64,000 nucleotides of DNA from Paenibacillus physcomitrellae (GCF_002240225.1 NZ_CP022584.1:3270594-3334593); one strand, 5' to 3'. Positions 50,264 to 59,829 are shown, counted from the stretch's first letter. The notes: a model not told the origin generated them from the sequence alone. Translations and numbers: made by a program.

Positions 50264-51322
50264 GTGGAAATAGGGCTCAGTACTTTTGTAGAAACGACGC
50301 CGGATCCTAAGACAGGTGAGGTCATCAGTCACGCACAGCGGCTGCGCGAGGTAGTGGAGGAAATTATTTTGGCCGATGAGGTAGGGTTGGACGTATTTGG
50401 CGTGGGGGAACATCACCGCGTGGACTACGCAGCATCCAATCCGGCGATTGTGCTGGCCGCGGCCGCGCCGCAAACGAAACGTATCCGCTTGACCAGTGCG
50501 GTAACGGTGCTGTCATCAGCAGATCCAGTCCGCGTATTCCAGGACTTTGCCGCTTTGGACGGCATTTCGAACGGACGTGCCGAAATTATGGCGGGCCGGG
50601 GTTCGTTTATCGAATCTTTCCCGCTGTTCGGCTATGACCTGAACGATTACGACGAGCTGTTCGACGAGAAGCTGGAGCTGCTGCTCAAGATCCGGGCTTC
50701 GGAAAAAGTTACCTGGAAAGGCGGTCACCGTCCCGCCATCGATAATCTCGGCGTGTATCCGCGCCCGGTTCAGGAACCTCTTCCGGTCTGGATCGGCAGC
50801 GGCGGCAATCAGGAGTCGGTTGTACGCGCAGGCCTGCTTGGCCTGCCGCTGGTGCTGGCCATTATTGGCGGCAGCCCGGTGCAGTTTGCACCGCTCGTGG
50901 ATCTGTACAAACGGGCAGCGGCACATGCCGGCCATGACGCCTCCAAGCTTCCGGTTGCTTCGCACTCCCACGGCTTTGTAGCCGAGGAGACGGAGCTTGC
51001 GGCGGATCAATTTTTCCCATCGACGCAGGCCGCCATGTCCAAGCTGGGCCGTGAACGCGGATGGGGACGTTACGACCGGTCGGCGTTCGATGCGGCTCGC
51101 AGCTTCCAAGGAGCGTTATATGTCGGAGGTCCTGAGGCCGTAGCGAACAAAATCATCCATCTGCGCAAACATGTCGGCATCACCCGCTTTATGCTGCATA
51201 CGCCGGTCGGCACCATGCCTCATGCTGACGTCATGCGGTCGATCGAGCTGCTTGGCAAGGAAGTTGCACCACGCGTCCGCGAAGAAATTGCCAAATGGGA
51301 AGCTGAAGGCGGAGAGAAATAA
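50264..51322 (+). CDS. LLM-class flavin-dependent oxidoreductase (luciferase-like)
   Basis: The 352-aa TIM-barrel monooxygenase of the bacterial luciferase-like family uses reduced FMN/F420-type flavin. Visible features are GVGEHHRVDYAASNPAIVLA (about residues 45-65), the family-typical AVTVLSSADPVRVFQDFA, AGRGSFIESFPLFGY and PVWIGSGGN. AGGAGG precedes the GTG start at 50264 by eight bases. The branch (with EHHR near the N-terminus) is common in Bacillota without a known substrate; alkanal or sulfonate oxidation is possible. No flavin reductase gene is adjacent. Monocistronic, terminated at 51553. Confidence 0.88.
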   Translation: MEIGLSTFVETTPDPKTGEVISHAQRLREVVEEIILADEVGLDVFGVGEHHRVDYAASNPAIVLAAAAPQTKRIRLTSAVTVLSSADPVRVFQDFAALDGISNGRAEIMAGRGSFIESFPLFGYDLNDYDELFDEKLELLLKIRASEKVTWKGGHRPAIDNLGVYPRPVQEPLPVWIGSGGNQESVVRAGLLGLPLVLAIIGGSPVQFAPLVDLYKRAAAHAGHDASKLPVASHSHGFVAEETELAADQFFPSTQAAMSKLGRERGWGRYDRSAFDAARSFQGALYVGGPEAVANKIIHLRKHVGITRFMLHTPVGTMPHADVMRSIELLGKEVAPRVREEIAKWEAEGGEK

Positions 51323-51514
51323 ACGGCTGGGTAAAGCTTCCTAGTGAAATTACCTTATTGAAATTTATTGATGAAATCTCTTAATGACAATAGAACGTCC
51401 AAGCGTAACTGGAGTATCCGTCGCCTCTAAATAAATTCCTTCCCCTCTTACGAGCGGTCAGGCGGCTTCGAGCGCCAGATTTGTTAGCCAGACAGACTCT
51501 TACAATGAAAACAT

Positions 51515-51553
51515 AAAAACCATGGAATCCCTCGGCGGGAAACCATGGTTTTT
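51515..51553. terminator. Bidirectional terminator between LLM and MDR genes
   Basis: AAAAACCATGG (51515-51525) and CCATGGTTTTT (51543-51553) pair perfectly, with an inner CC-GG pair. It serves both convergent genes. The preceding 190 bp hold no gene. Confidence 0.9.
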
Positions 51554-51615
51554 ATATATAAACAGATCCCTGCCCAAGGCTACTAAGCCCGGGACCAGCA
51601 ATCCTAATCTCTCAC

Positions 51616-52650
51616 TTAACCTTCAAAGTTCTCCAGAACCAGCTTGCCGATCATGCGGTTCTCTTCAACCTTGAGATGGGCTTTGCGCAGGTTGGCCGCA
51701 TTAATCGGCGAGATCGTCTCCGTCAGCGTGGACTGGATACGGCCCTGTTCGATCCAGTCGGCCAGTTCATCAAGCAGCCGGTGCTGCTCAATCATATCTT
51801 CCGTTTCATATTTGGAACGGGTGAACATAAACTCCCAGGCGAAAGTGATGCTTTTATTCTTCAGCAGCGTCAGATCGAGCGGCTCTTTGGTTTCAACAAT
51901 GGAGCAGATGCGGCCAAGCGGCTTGATAACTGCCTCCATCGCTTTCCAATGTTTCTCCGTGCTGTGCAGGCATAGGATGTAATCAACCGACTCAATTCCT
52001 TCTTTCTGCAGTTGGGTCAGGAAGTCCTCATAATGGCTGATGACCAGATCCGCACCATGCTTGCGTACCCACGCTTCGGATTCGGGACGCGAAGCGGTTC
52101 CGATCACAGTAAGTCCAACTTCCCGGGCGAGCTGAAGCGCAATCGAGCCTACCCCTCCGGCAGCGCCGATGATCAGCAGCTTCTTGCCCTGGTTGGCTTC
52201 TTTCTGTTTGGATATGGCGAGGCGTTCAAACAGAGCCTCCCAGGCGGTAATTGCCGTCAAAGGAAGGGCCGCAGCTGATGCGAAATCCAGATTCGCAGGC
52301 TTCCGTCCTACAATTCGTTCATCAACCAGATGGAATTCGCTGTTTCCGCCCTGGCGAATCAGGCTTCCGGCATAATACACTTCGTCTCCGACCTGGAACA
52401 GCGAAGTGTCCGGTCCGGTTTGTTCCACCACGCCCGCAACATCCCAGCCAAGAATCTTCGGTGTTTCTTCAACTCTTGCTTTGGGCGCCCTTACTTTAAC
52501 GTCAACGGGATTAATGGAGACAGCTTTAACGCGGACCAGCAGGTCGCGGCCTGCAGGAACCGGTTTCTCTATCTGCAGATCCTGCAGGCTTTGTTCATCG
52601 GATGCAGGCAAATAACGATACAAGCCAACGGCTTTCATAATTTCGGTCAT
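51616..52650 (-). CDS. MDR-superfamily zinc-type/quinone oxidoreductase
   Basis: The 344-aa medium-chain dehydrogenase/reductase resembles the zinc-binding alcohol dehydrogenase / quinone oxidoreductase group (YogA-like). It has VSINPVDVKVRAPKA, the GroES-like domain to about residue 125, and the NADP-binding IIGAAGGVGSIALQLAREVG near 155-175. The catalytic zinc cysteines of true alcohol dehydrogenases are absent, so an enoyl/quinone reductase activity is more likely. AGGTGGAG precedes the ATG. It is divergent from the HxlR regulator 133 bp away, the usual arrangement of an HxlR target gene for quinone or aldehyde stress. Confidence 0.9.
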   Translation of the reverse strand: MTEIMKAVGLYRYLPASDEQSLQDLQIEKPVPAGRDLLVRVKAVSINPVDVKVRAPKARVEETPKILGWDVAGVVEQTGPDTSLFQVGDEVYYAGSLIRQGGNSEFHLVDERIVGRKPANLDFASAAALPLTAITAWEALFERLAISKQKEANQGKKLLIIGAAGGVGSIALQLAREVGLTVIGTASRPESEAWVRKHGADLVISHYEDFLTQLQKEGIESVDYILCLHSTEKHWKAMEAVIKPLGRICSIVETKEPLDLTLLKNKSITFAWEFMFTRSKYETEDMIEQHRLLDELADWIEQGRIQSTLTETISPINAANLRKAHLKVEENRMIGKLVLENFEG

Positions 52651-52783
52651 AATTCAGCTCCACCTTTCTGGAATTGGGAATTGTCACAATCTCAATATAT
52701 GTGATATAGTCCCTTATAACAAGTACACACATTAATGTTGTATAGGCACATAAATTATACTGTAAAGGGAGTGTCATACGAAC

Positions 52784-53164
52784 ATGAGAAATCGAAAAAG
52801 CGGCTACGGGGAATGCCCCGGCGGGGAAGGCTGCCCGGTCGAATATACACTTGACGTCATCGGCGGCAAGTGGAAGGGAGTTATTCTCTACCATCTTCTG
52901 GACGGCAGGAAACGGTTTAATGAACTGAGAAGAATCTGCCCGGCGATCACTCAGCGCATGCTGACTCTGCAGCTCCGCGAGCTGGAGCAGGACGGAATTG
53001 TAGAGCGGATCGTGTACCAGCAGGTTCCGCCCAAAGTGGAATACCTGCTAACCGATTTCGGCATGACACTTGCGCCGATCATCACTGCCATGAAAGAGTG
53101 GGGAGAAACCTACAAGAACAAGGCCGGGGAGGCCCGGGGACAGGACAACATCGAGGCAGAGTGA
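52784..53164 (+). CDS. HxlR family transcriptional regulator
   Basis: The 126-aa winged-helix regulator has the HxlR core with [20 protein letters not shown] and [17 protein letters not shown]. The two N-terminal cysteines ([10 protein letters not shown]) include the family-conserved Cys that senses quinones or aldehydes in YodB/HypR-type members. AAGGGAG is 11 nt from the ATG. The shared intergenic region contains an imperfect inverted repeat (TTATAACA...TGTTGTATA) near 52714-52745 that may be the operator for both this gene and the divergent oxidoreductase. Confidence 0.9.
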   Translation: MRNRKSGYGECPGGEGCPVEYTLDVIGGKWKGVILYHLLDGRKRFNELRRICPAITQRMLTLQLRELEQDGIVERIVYQQVPPKVEYLLTDFGMTLAPIITAMKEWGETYKNKAGEARGQDNIEAE

Positions 53165-53238
53165 TCCTGTGTTTTAGCCAAGACAAGGGAAGGCCTGATG
53201 GCTTAACGCTGATGTCTCCAAGCAGAATTTCATCTAAT

Positions 53239-53277
53239 AAGCCTTTTCCTGTCGATCCCGGCAGGTCAGGGCTTTTT
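53239..53277 (+). terminator. Terminator downstream of hxlR-like gene
   Basis: AGCC and CCTG pair with CAGG and GGGCT around a GATCCC loop, followed by TTTTTATTTTTT. It lies about 75 bp after the regulator. The rest of 53165-53475 is AT-rich upstream DNA of the thioesterase gene. Confidence 0.75.
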
Positions 53278-53475
53278 ATTTTTTCAGAAAGACGGTTCAC
53301 GCAGGTATGTCCAGATCTGTTCCGGGTTATCCAGTATATAGGAGGTGAAAATTACACGGGCTAACTTTTTGTTTGTAAAATTTGAAAATTAGCACGACAA
53401 AAATCTAAAATCATATATAATTGTAGATATAGCAATATTGAAATAAAACGATAAATTGTTAAGGGGGGAGCGCTT

Positions 53476-53928
53476 ATGCCGGATTCTTACCCTCTTTCCG
53501 TAATGGAAATGAAGGTGACCTGGGGCGACTGTGACGCGGCGGGTATTTCGTATTATGCGAGGACGTTTGACTGGTTCACGAATGCCCGGATGAAGCATCT
53601 TGCTGACTATGGGCTGCCCTACATGCCGACCTTCCATGACCTCGGCATCGCGCTTGTATGTCTGAAGGCAGATTGCGAATACAAAAGAATGGTGCGCCCG
53701 GAAGAAGAAATTACGGTACATACTTCGTTAACGACGTTGAACCGTACCCGAATGGCTTACCAGTACCGAATTTATAAACAGAACGGGGATTTGGTTGCCG
53801 AAGGGACAACCTCCCATGCTTGTGTCGACCTGGAAGGCAATCCGTTTAATTTGAAACGGCGGCATCCGGAGCTTTGGGAGCAGTTGATGGAGAAATGGCC
53901 CGTGTTTAGAGAACGGGAAGCAGATTGA
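53476..53928 (+). CDS. Acyl-CoA thioesterase (4HBT hot-dog fold)
   Basis: The 150-aa protein has the 4-hydroxybenzoyl-CoA thioesterase pattern WGDCDAAGISYYARTFDWF, with the Asp (WGDCD) that acts in catalysis, and TLTNRTRMAY-like strand (TLNRTRMAYQYRIY). It would release acids from CoA or ACP thioesters. A strong AAGGGGGGAG lies upstream of the ATG. It is the first of three plus-strand genes with a ketosynthase (29 bp later) and an acyl-AMP ligase, so the substrate is likely a product of that trio. Confidence 0.85.
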   Translation: MPDSYPLSVMEMKVTWGDCDAAGISYYARTFDWFTNARMKHLADYGLPYMPTFHDLGIALVCLKADCEYKRMVRPEEEITVHTSLTTLNRTRMAYQYRIYKQNGDLVAEGTTSHACVDLEGNPFNLKRRHPELWEQLMEKWPVFREREAD

Positions 53929-53957
53929 TAATGAATTGCTAAAAAGAGGTGCAGCAA

Positions 53958-55211
53958 ATGGCAAAAGAGCCAAAAGACCGGATCGTTATCACCGGGATGG
54001 GGGCTGTAACCCCGCTTGGGATTGGCGTCCAAGAATACTGGAACCGTTTGAAAAATGGCGAAACCGGCGTAGCCCCAATAAGCCGGTTTGACGCAAGCGG
54101 ACTTCCGGCCCAAATCGCCGCGGAAGTGAAAGACTTCGAGCCGGCTGATTACATGCCGAAGAAGCTTGCCGGTCAAACGGATATCTTTATGCAGTTTGCC
54201 CTTGCGGCAGCTGCAGAAGCGCTGGAGGACAGCAAGCCGGATGCCGCTCCTGAGCGGATCGGCGTTGTGCTGGGCACCGCGCTTGGCGGAATTTCCACCA
54301 CGACGGGTGCGCAGGCGCAAATCACGGAGAGCGGCAGCTTCCGGGTCACACCGCATCTGGTACCCAAGATGCTCGGCAATATCGCGGCAGGCCACATTGG
54401 CATTACGCACGGCTTTAAGGGGCCGAGCCTTACGCTCAGCACCGCTTGCTCCTCTGGTGCAGATGCGATCGGCATGGGCGCCATGCTGCTGCGCAGCGGA
54501 CAAGCTGACGCCGTTTTGGCAGTCGGCGCCGAATCGATCCTGTGCCAGCTGATGGATGCAGGCTTGTCGAGCGCCCGTGCTTTGTCTACGCACAACGACG
54601 AGCCGAAGAAAGCCAGCCGTCCGTTTGACCTGAACCGCGACGGGTTCGTCATGGGAGAAGGCGGCGGCGCGCTGGTGCTGGAGACGCTGGAATCGGCGCT
54701 GCGGCGCGGCGCTGATATTAAGGCCGAGCTGCTCGGTTATGCCAACAGCAATGATGCTTATCATGTAACATCGCCCGAGCCGGAAGGACGAGGCGCTATT
54801 TTGTGTATGCAGAATGCGCTGCAGCAAGCGGGAATCGAGCCATCGGCTGTTGATTACATCAATGCACACGCTACGTCGACCAAGCTGGGCGACCAGATCG
54901 AGACGAAGGCGATCAAAGCGGTCTTCGGCGAGCGGGCCTACGAGCTTGCCGTCAGCTCGACCAAAGGCGCAACCGGCCATTTGATGGGAGCCGGCGGCGT
55001 AACGGAGCTGATTGCCTGCATTCAGGCGATTCGCGAAGGTGTCGTTCCGCCGACGCTTAACTATGAGACGCCGGACCCGGAATGCGATTTGAATTATGTG
55101 CCGAATCAGGCGCAGAAGCGCGAAGTGAACGTGGCGATGTCTAACTCGTTTGGATTCGGCGGGCAGAACGCCTCCTTGATTGTCGGGAAATTCGATCCCG
55201 CAGACATGTAA
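53958..55211 (+). CDS. Beta-ketoacyl-ACP synthase (FabF-like KAS II)
   Basis: The 417-aa condensing enzyme performs decarboxylative Claisen condensation of acyl groups with malonyl-ACP. The KAS triad is intact: Cys in STACSSGADAIGMG (about residue 163), His in NAHATSTKLGD (about 302) and His in GATGHLMGAGG (about 338). A GTG at 53949 is possible, but AGAGGTG is spaced for the ATG at 53958. It is likely not the housekeeping FabF: it sits between a thioesterase and an acyl-AMP ligase, not with ACP or FabD. It could extend a special starter acid. No ACP gene is in the cluster. Confidence 0.88.
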   Translation: MAKEPKDRIVITGMGAVTPLGIGVQEYWNRLKNGETGVAPISRFDASGLPAQIAAEVKDFEPADYMPKKLAGQTDIFMQFALAAAAEALEDSKPDAAPERIGVVLGTALGGISTTTGAQAQITESGSFRVTPHLVPKMLGNIAAGHIGITHGFKGPSLTLSTACSSGADAIGMGAMLLRSGQADAVLAVGAESILCQLMDAGLSSARALSTHNDEPKKASRPFDLNRDGFVMGEGGGALVLETLESALRRGADIKAELLGYANSNDAYHVTSPEPEGRGAILCMQNALQQAGIEPSAVDYINAHATSTKLGDQIETKAIKAVFGERAYELAVSSTKGATGHLMGAGGVTELIACIQAIREGVVPPTLNYETPDPECDLNYVPNQAQKREVNVAMSNSFGFGGQNASLIVGKFDPADM

Positions 55212-55298
55212 GGCGGTCCTCTTGGCAGCATCGGAATTATCCTGGATCAGATTTATCGAATTATAAAGCATCATTTCAGATTTGGAGGGAGAATTAAC

Positions 55299-56957
55299 GT
55301 GGAATACACTTATGACGTGACCATGTTCAAAGAGACCTTTGAGCATGAATATACCTATATCAATGGATTTATACGCAACGCGCATCGGTTCGCAAACCGT
55401 CCGGCCGTCACCTGCACGCAGCGCGAGCGTACCTGGACGTACAGCGAGCTGAACCGGGAAGTGAATACGCTGGCGAATGCGCTGCTGGCGGACGGCGTGT
55501 CGAAGAACGAAGTGGTCACCTACCAGCTGCTGAATTCCGTAGAATTTGTACTGAGTTTCCTTGCTCCGCAGAAGATCGGTGCGATCAACTCTCCGATCAA
55601 CTTCCGCTTATCCCCCGGCGAGACCGCCTATATTCTCGACGACAGCAAACCAGCCGTTTACATCTATGATGCCGAGATCAAGGAAATCGCGCTGCAGGCT
55701 CTGGAAATGGCAGACCATAAACCTCGCCGGATCGTGATGGTTGATCCTACAGGCAATGCCAACGAAGCGCCGGAAGGCCACATCAGCTTTGCGGATTATC
55801 TGGCAGGCCAACCCGAACAGGAGCCTCAAACCGATGTTCGTCCTCATATTTACGATGAGAATACCCGCCTCTATACTTCAGGCACCACGGGAAGACCCAA
55901 AGGTGTGCCGCTGAACCACATTAACGACGTGCTCTCCGCTCATGACGTAGCTATGCATTTTCCTTTAAGTCCCGTTGATAAAACGATGAACATGAGCCCT
56001 TGGTTCCACCGCGGCGGCCTTTATTCCGGTGGCCCTATCCCTACACTTTATGTGGGCGGCGAAGTCGTTGTTCTTCGCTATTTCCATCCCAAAACAACCC
56101 TTGAGCTTGTTGAGAAATACGGCATTACCTTCCTGATCGGCGCACCGCCAATGCTGAAAATGCTGCACGACAGCCAGGCCAAGACACCGTCCGATCTGTC
56201 CAAGCTGAAAGGCATTGTCACCATGGGAGCGCCTTTGGAGCGCGAAGACTGCATCAAATACCAGCGGGTGCTGACGCCGAACATCTTCAACGGTTACGGT
56301 ACAACAGAGGCGTTCTGGAACACCTTCCTGCGTCCTTATGATCTGCCTGAAATGGCTGGTTCAGCCGGACGTTCCTGTACCGATGACGACGTGGCTGTCG
56401 TCAAGGTCTATCCCGACCGCAAAGCCGAACCGGATGACGTTGTGGCCAAGGACAGCAGCGAAGTCGGAGAGATCATCGTCAGAGCGCCTGGCAAGACGAC
56501 CTATTCTTACGTTAACAATCCGGACCAAAGCGAGAAGGTATTCTATAAAGGCTGGATCTATATCGGCGATATGGGAACCTGGGATGAGAATGAGTTCGTA
56601 ACCGTTGTTGGCCGCAAGAATGACATGATTGTCTCCTCCGGTGAAAATATCCATCCGGTTCAGATTGAAGAAATTCTGAACCAGCATCCTGGAGTTAAGG
56701 AATCCGTGGTGGTCGGCGTGCCCGACGAGCTTCGCGGCGAAGCCGTGGTTGCCTACATCATCAAGGAAGATCCGGAATTGACCGCCAAGGAGCTTAACAA
56801 ACACTGCAGCAACCATCCGATGCTGGCGGCTTATAAGAAGCCGCGTTTCTACCGGTTCATCGACGAGCTGCCTTATACAGCAACCGGCAAAAAGAAACAT
56901 TTTGTCGTTAGAGCATTGGCAGTTGAAGACCAAAAGAACGGGCTGCTGGAGAGATAA
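55299..56957 (+). CDS. Acyl-CoA synthetase / AMP-dependent ligase
   Basis: The 552-aa ANL-superfamily enzyme activates a carboxylic acid with ATP and transfers it to CoA (or a carrier protein). Core motif A3 is LYTSGTTGRPKGVPLNH (about residues 190-206), followed by GYGTTEAFWN, the A8 hinge region GDMGTWDENEFVTVVGRKND, and a C-terminal lysine in TATGKKKHFVVR. GGAGGGA precedes the GTG start. It ends the thioesterase-ketosynthase-ligase group; a strong terminator follows. The group could make or recycle a dedicated fatty or aryl acid; the product is not known. Confidence 0.9.
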   Translation: MEYTYDVTMFKETFEHEYTYINGFIRNAHRFANRPAVTCTQRERTWTYSELNREVNTLANALLADGVSKNEVVTYQLLNSVEFVLSFLAPQKIGAINSPINFRLSPGETAYILDDSKPAVYIYDAEIKEIALQALEMADHKPRRIVMVDPTGNANEAPEGHISFADYLAGQPEQEPQTDVRPHIYDENTRLYTSGTTGRPKGVPLNHINDVLSAHDVAMHFPLSPVDKTMNMSPWFHRGGLYSGGPIPTLYVGGEVVVLRYFHPKTTLELVEKYGITFLIGAPPMLKMLHDSQAKTPSDLSKLKGIVTMGAPLEREDCIKYQRVLTPNIFNGYGTTEAFWNTFLRPYDLPEMAGSAGRSCTDDDVAVVKVYPDRKAEPDDVVAKDSSEVGEIIVRAPGKTTYSYVNNPDQSEKVFYKGWIYIGDMGTWDENEFVTVVGRKNDMIVSSGENIHPVQIEEILNQHPGVKESVVVGVPDELRGEAVVAYIIKEDPELTAKELNKHCSNHPMLAAYKKPRFYRFIDELPYTATGKKKHFVVRALAVEDQKNGLLER

Positions 56958-57021
56958 AAAACTGCTCGGGGCTTGATCTGCGGCATGAATAGCCGGCGGA
57001 GTTGAAAGCCGAACAGTAAGA

Positions 57022-57063
57022 AACGACCGTGGCAAGGGGTTGATCCTCGCACGGTCGTTTTTT
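57022..57063 (+). terminator. Terminator of the thioesterase-ketosynthase-ligase group
   Basis: AACGACCGTG (57022) and CACGGTCGTT (ending 57059) pair perfectly, with inner AGG/CCT, followed by six T. Confidence 0.92.
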
Positions 57064-57170
57064 ATTTTTATTTAGAAGAGAAGGTCCGTAGATTTAAGAG
57101 AAACCGCTTCTTAGTTAATGGATTATTTATGATACAATTCTATATATTAGAAAATGGGGGTGTCTTCAAA

Positions 57171-57362
57171 ATGGTAATGGAGCCTAACCATCTTAACTCG
57201 GTAGATGAAGATATTGCTCAGAGAAGAGCTAAAGAGAAAAAGGAAGATGTCGACTATCATCGTAAGCCTTTTTTGAGACACATCGTTAATACCCTGGTCG
57301 TGCTGGGCATTCTTGCTGTGGTTGTCCTTATTTTTGTTATCGTTATTGCGAATTCAAGATAA
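57171..57362 (+). CDS. Small single-span membrane protein
   Basis: A 63-aa protein has a charged N-terminal half (about 1-35, KEKKEDVDYHRKP) and one C-terminal membrane span (about 40-60, VVLGILAVVVLIFVIVIAN). GGGGGTG is spaced seven or eight bases from the ATG at 57171; an upstream in-frame ATG at 57129 adds 14 residues and has no site. Function unknown. It may be a real small gene because of its good site and clean topology, but there is no family match I can name. Confidence 0.55.
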   Translation: MVMEPNHLNSVDEDIAQRRAKEKKEDVDYHRKPFLRHIVNTLVVLGILAVVVLIFVIVIANSR

Positions 57363-57621
57363 TTTTACTGCTTACGCAGCTAGGCTTATCCCCGATTTAT
57401 TTCTCCCCTTCCGGCTTTAAATTTTCCAGAATGCTTCACCAAAAATCTCTCCTGCCCCAAACTCCAGATTCCGTCTATCCCACCGCACTTCTATCCCACT
57501 TCTATCCGCTTGCTGGGACGATAAGGGTGGCTTTTTTGGCCCATCCCTCCTTATTTGGGCCGGTTTGTCTCCGTATTGACCCCTCTTCCTCCGCATAAGG
57601 TGAAGGAGGGAGGGATGACGG

Positions 57622-58956
57622 ATGATCATTGCAGTATTGTCGGCAGAGCAGACACTGGCAGCGAGGCTGACAGCGGATTCGGTGAGGGAGCTTTTACCTG
57701 ATGCCGAACTGGTTCCAGTAAGAACGGAGCAGCTGCCGGAGTTTCACGCTTTTTTACAGGGGAACACGGATCCGTTCTGCTTAACCCTTCGGGCCGGGAC
57801 TCAGCTTCTGCCCGACTTTCCAACCTATATAGAGAAGGCGTTATTATCTTCGCAGACTGCAAATATCGGCGCATGGCGCATGACGAAAGAGGCTGGACCT
57901 GTAAGGGCTGTAGGAGTTGAGTACGATAACGAGCCGGAAGAAGGGGGATATCTCTGGAGGACCGGGCTGTTGGCCAAATCCGGTTTCGCCGGGAGAGACA
58001 GACTGCCTTTTCCGCAGTATATGGAAATCGAGTTGTGGAACAGGCTGGCTGCAGCCAATGGGGCGGCCGGGCTTGATGTCAAAGTAAGGGCAGGCGCAGG
58101 ATGGAAGGTTCACAGCCCACGAACGCCGAAAGGGCAAAGCAACGAGGAAGAGCGGCGTCTTATTAGGCCGATGCTGATGCATCAGGAAGTCGTGCCTCTG
58201 GAGCAGCTGCCCCTGTTCTCCATTGTTATGGTCGTGCATAATGAATCTCCTTATGTCCCGTGGGCCATCCGCAGCGTCATCAACCAATCCTTCGCGGACT
58301 GGGAACTGCTGATCGTGGATGATGGCTCCGAGGACGGGACGGTTGAGGCGATCCAAACTTATTTGGAGGAGGAGTATCCCTTATCCCTGGAACCAGTTAA
58401 CCGCCGCGTCCAGATCATCAGGAACAGGATCAACTATGGAAAAAGCGCCGGCCTAAACCAGGCTCTGCAAGCCTCCCGAGGCCGATGGGTGGTTGAGCTG
58501 GACGGAGATGACTGGCTGGCCCCGGATGCGCTGGCCTATTTGCAGCAAGCCGCCGGAAGTGCGGATTCGGAGCAGGTGCTCTGGTACGGAGATTATGTGG
58601 AGTGGCAGGAGTTAACCGGCGGCCGGCTCATGTACGTTGGCGAACGGCAGTTTGGACCGCCGCACACGGCAAGCCGCATCACAGCCGCCGGGCACCCTAT
58701 AGCGCCGCGATGTTATCGGGCGGATGTCCTGCGCAAACTCGGCGGTTGGGCGCAGAATGATCCCTATAACGGCCGGTTGTATGAAGACATGCATCAGCTG
58801 CTGCGCCTTTCGCCGGAAGGTCCATTTGGCCATATTCCCTTGCCCCTTTATCACCGGCGGATCAGAAGCGGCAGTATAACGAAACGATATTCGTCGGAAT
58901 ATCGCAAGTGGCGGGCTTGGGCCGCTGCTGCCTATGGAGAAACGGAGCTGCTTTAA
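57622..58956 (+). CDS. Glycosyltransferase family 2 protein with extra N-terminal domain
   Basis: The 444-aa protein has a GT-A domain at about residues 200-430: FSIVMVVHNESPYVPWAIRS, VDDGSEDGTVEAI, an Asp-rich VELDGDDWLAPDAL and the acceptor-side LYEDMHQL. It transfers a sugar from a nucleotide sugar to a polymer or protein. The first 195 residues form a separate alpha/beta-like domain that looks like a worn-down GT2 half (LRAGTQLLPDFPTYIEKALL, AGRDRLPFPQYMEIELWNRL). AGGAGGG precedes the ATG. No wall-polymer genes are adjacent; it may be involved in spore coat or exopolysaccharide glycosylation, which is a guess. Confidence 0.85.
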   Translation: MIIAVLSAEQTLAARLTADSVRELLPDAELVPVRTEQLPEFHAFLQGNTDPFCLTLRAGTQLLPDFPTYIEKALLSSQTANIGAWRMTKEAGPVRAVGVEYDNEPEEGGYLWRTGLLAKSGFAGRDRLPFPQYMEIELWNRLAAANGAAGLDVKVRAGAGWKVHSPRTPKGQSNEEERRLIRPMLMHQEVVPLEQLPLFSIVMVVHNESPYVPWAIRSVINQSFADWELLIVDDGSEDGTVEAIQTYLEEEYPLSLEPVNRRVQIIRNRINYGKSAGLNQALQASRGRWVVELDGDDWLAPDALAYLQQAAGSADSEQVLWYGDYVEWQELTGGRLMYVGERQFGPPHTASRITAAGHPIAPRCYRADVLRKLGGWAQNDPYNGRLYEDMHQLLRLSPEGPFGHIPLPLYHRRIRSGSITKRYSSEYRKWRAWAAAAYGETELL

Positions 58957-59029
58957 CGGGCCCGTGTGCCAAGAAGAAGTCCAATCAAGAGGCACAACTT
59001 GAGGACGCCGGGTTTCTCGGCGCACTGAA

Positions 59030-59061
59030 GGAGCCCTTGTCGAGAGACAACGGCTCCTTCT
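59030..59061. terminator. Terminator between glycosyltransferase and CcdC-like genes
   Basis: GGAGCC and TTGTC pair with GACAA and GGCTCC around GAGA, followed by TTCTTC. It can serve both convergent genes. Confidence 0.8.
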
Positions 59062-59077
59062 TCGTGAACTGAAAAGC

Positions 59078-59572
59078 TCAGCCTCTTTCGGTCTGTTCCT
59101 TGGCCCGACTCAGGGCGGAGCGGATTTCCGGATGAAGCCGGTACAGCAGGAAGCTGCGTACGGCCCAGGCGATGCCGATGCCAGCGAAGATCAGCCAGTT
59201 ACCTTCCGAGAAATGAGTGAATCCATAGGCTCCTTCAAATACCCAGCGGACCAGCAGCCGACAGGCGAGCAAAACGATCCAGCACAGAAAATAGCCTAAG
59301 CCACCTTTGGTGTACAATTCCCCTCCCCGGTACTCAAGCCGGGTGGTGTAGGCCTGGGCGACGCCTATCACTGCGGCCAGCAGCACGGTGACCAACAGCT
59401 CGGCTACGCTTTTGCCTGATAGAGGGTGCGGCATCGATTGCAGCAATTCATAGAAAGCGATGACCGGCAGCAGGAAGAACTGCAGCCGTTTTACTTTTCT
59501 TGCTTTAAATTGTCTGAAAATAACGAAAATAATAACTGCCGCGATCAGAAGCGGCACAATGAACTCGTTCAA
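59078..59572 (-). CDS. CcdC/DUF1453-like membrane protein
   Basis: A protein of about 164 aa with four or five hydrophobic segments, starting at the TTG (59572) that follows AGGAGG by eight bases; an ATG at 59647 lacks a site. Motifs such as LLAAVIGVAQAYTTRLEYRGGELYTKGG match my memory of CcdC (DUF1453), a protein linked to cytochrome c biogenesis genes in Bacillus, though no ccd genes are near. Here it is divergent from the NarL-type two-component system. Function is unproven. Confidence 0.65.
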   Translation of the reverse strand: MNEFIVPLLIAAVIIFVIFRQFKARKVKRLQFFLLPVIAFYELLQSMPHPLSGKSVAELLVTVLLAAVIGVAQAYTTRLEYRGGELYTKGGLGYFLCWIVLLACRLLVRWVFEGAYGFTHFSEGNWLIFAGIGIAWAVRSFLLYRLHPEIRSALSRAKEQTERG

Positions 59573-59761
59573 TGGATATTCCTCCTGAATGGTTTTGGAT
59601 TGTGTATTCAGCTTGCCTGGTGAAGATGTATACAGCTTATCAGGCATCCTGATCCTAGCGCCTCTGCCGGCAGTTGATTTGTTTAAGCTCTTTCTCTATC
59701 CGCAGATAGAGAAGAGGTAGGGGCCGGTTATGATACAATGGCCATAAACTTATCGAGAATC

Positions 59762-59820
59762 AGAAGTCAAAATGGAAATATGGAACTCAAAATTGGAAAT
59801 ATAGAAGTCAAAGAGGAAAG
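59762..59820 (+). repeat. Three 18-21 bp tandem repeats in front of a sensor kinase
   Basis: AGAAGTCAAAATGGAAAT, ATGGAACTCAAAATTGGAAAT (21 bp) and ATAGAAGTCAAAGAGGAAAG follow each other directly and lead into the ribosome binding site AAGGAG of the kinase start at 59830. They lie within the leader. Confidence 0.8.
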
Positions 59821-59829
59821 AAGGAGCCC

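Noticed and set aside
53772-55385. 537-codon minus-strand frame opposite the ketosynthase
   Set aside because: The plus strand has the full KAS active site; the antisense product is Arg/His-rich with no domain.
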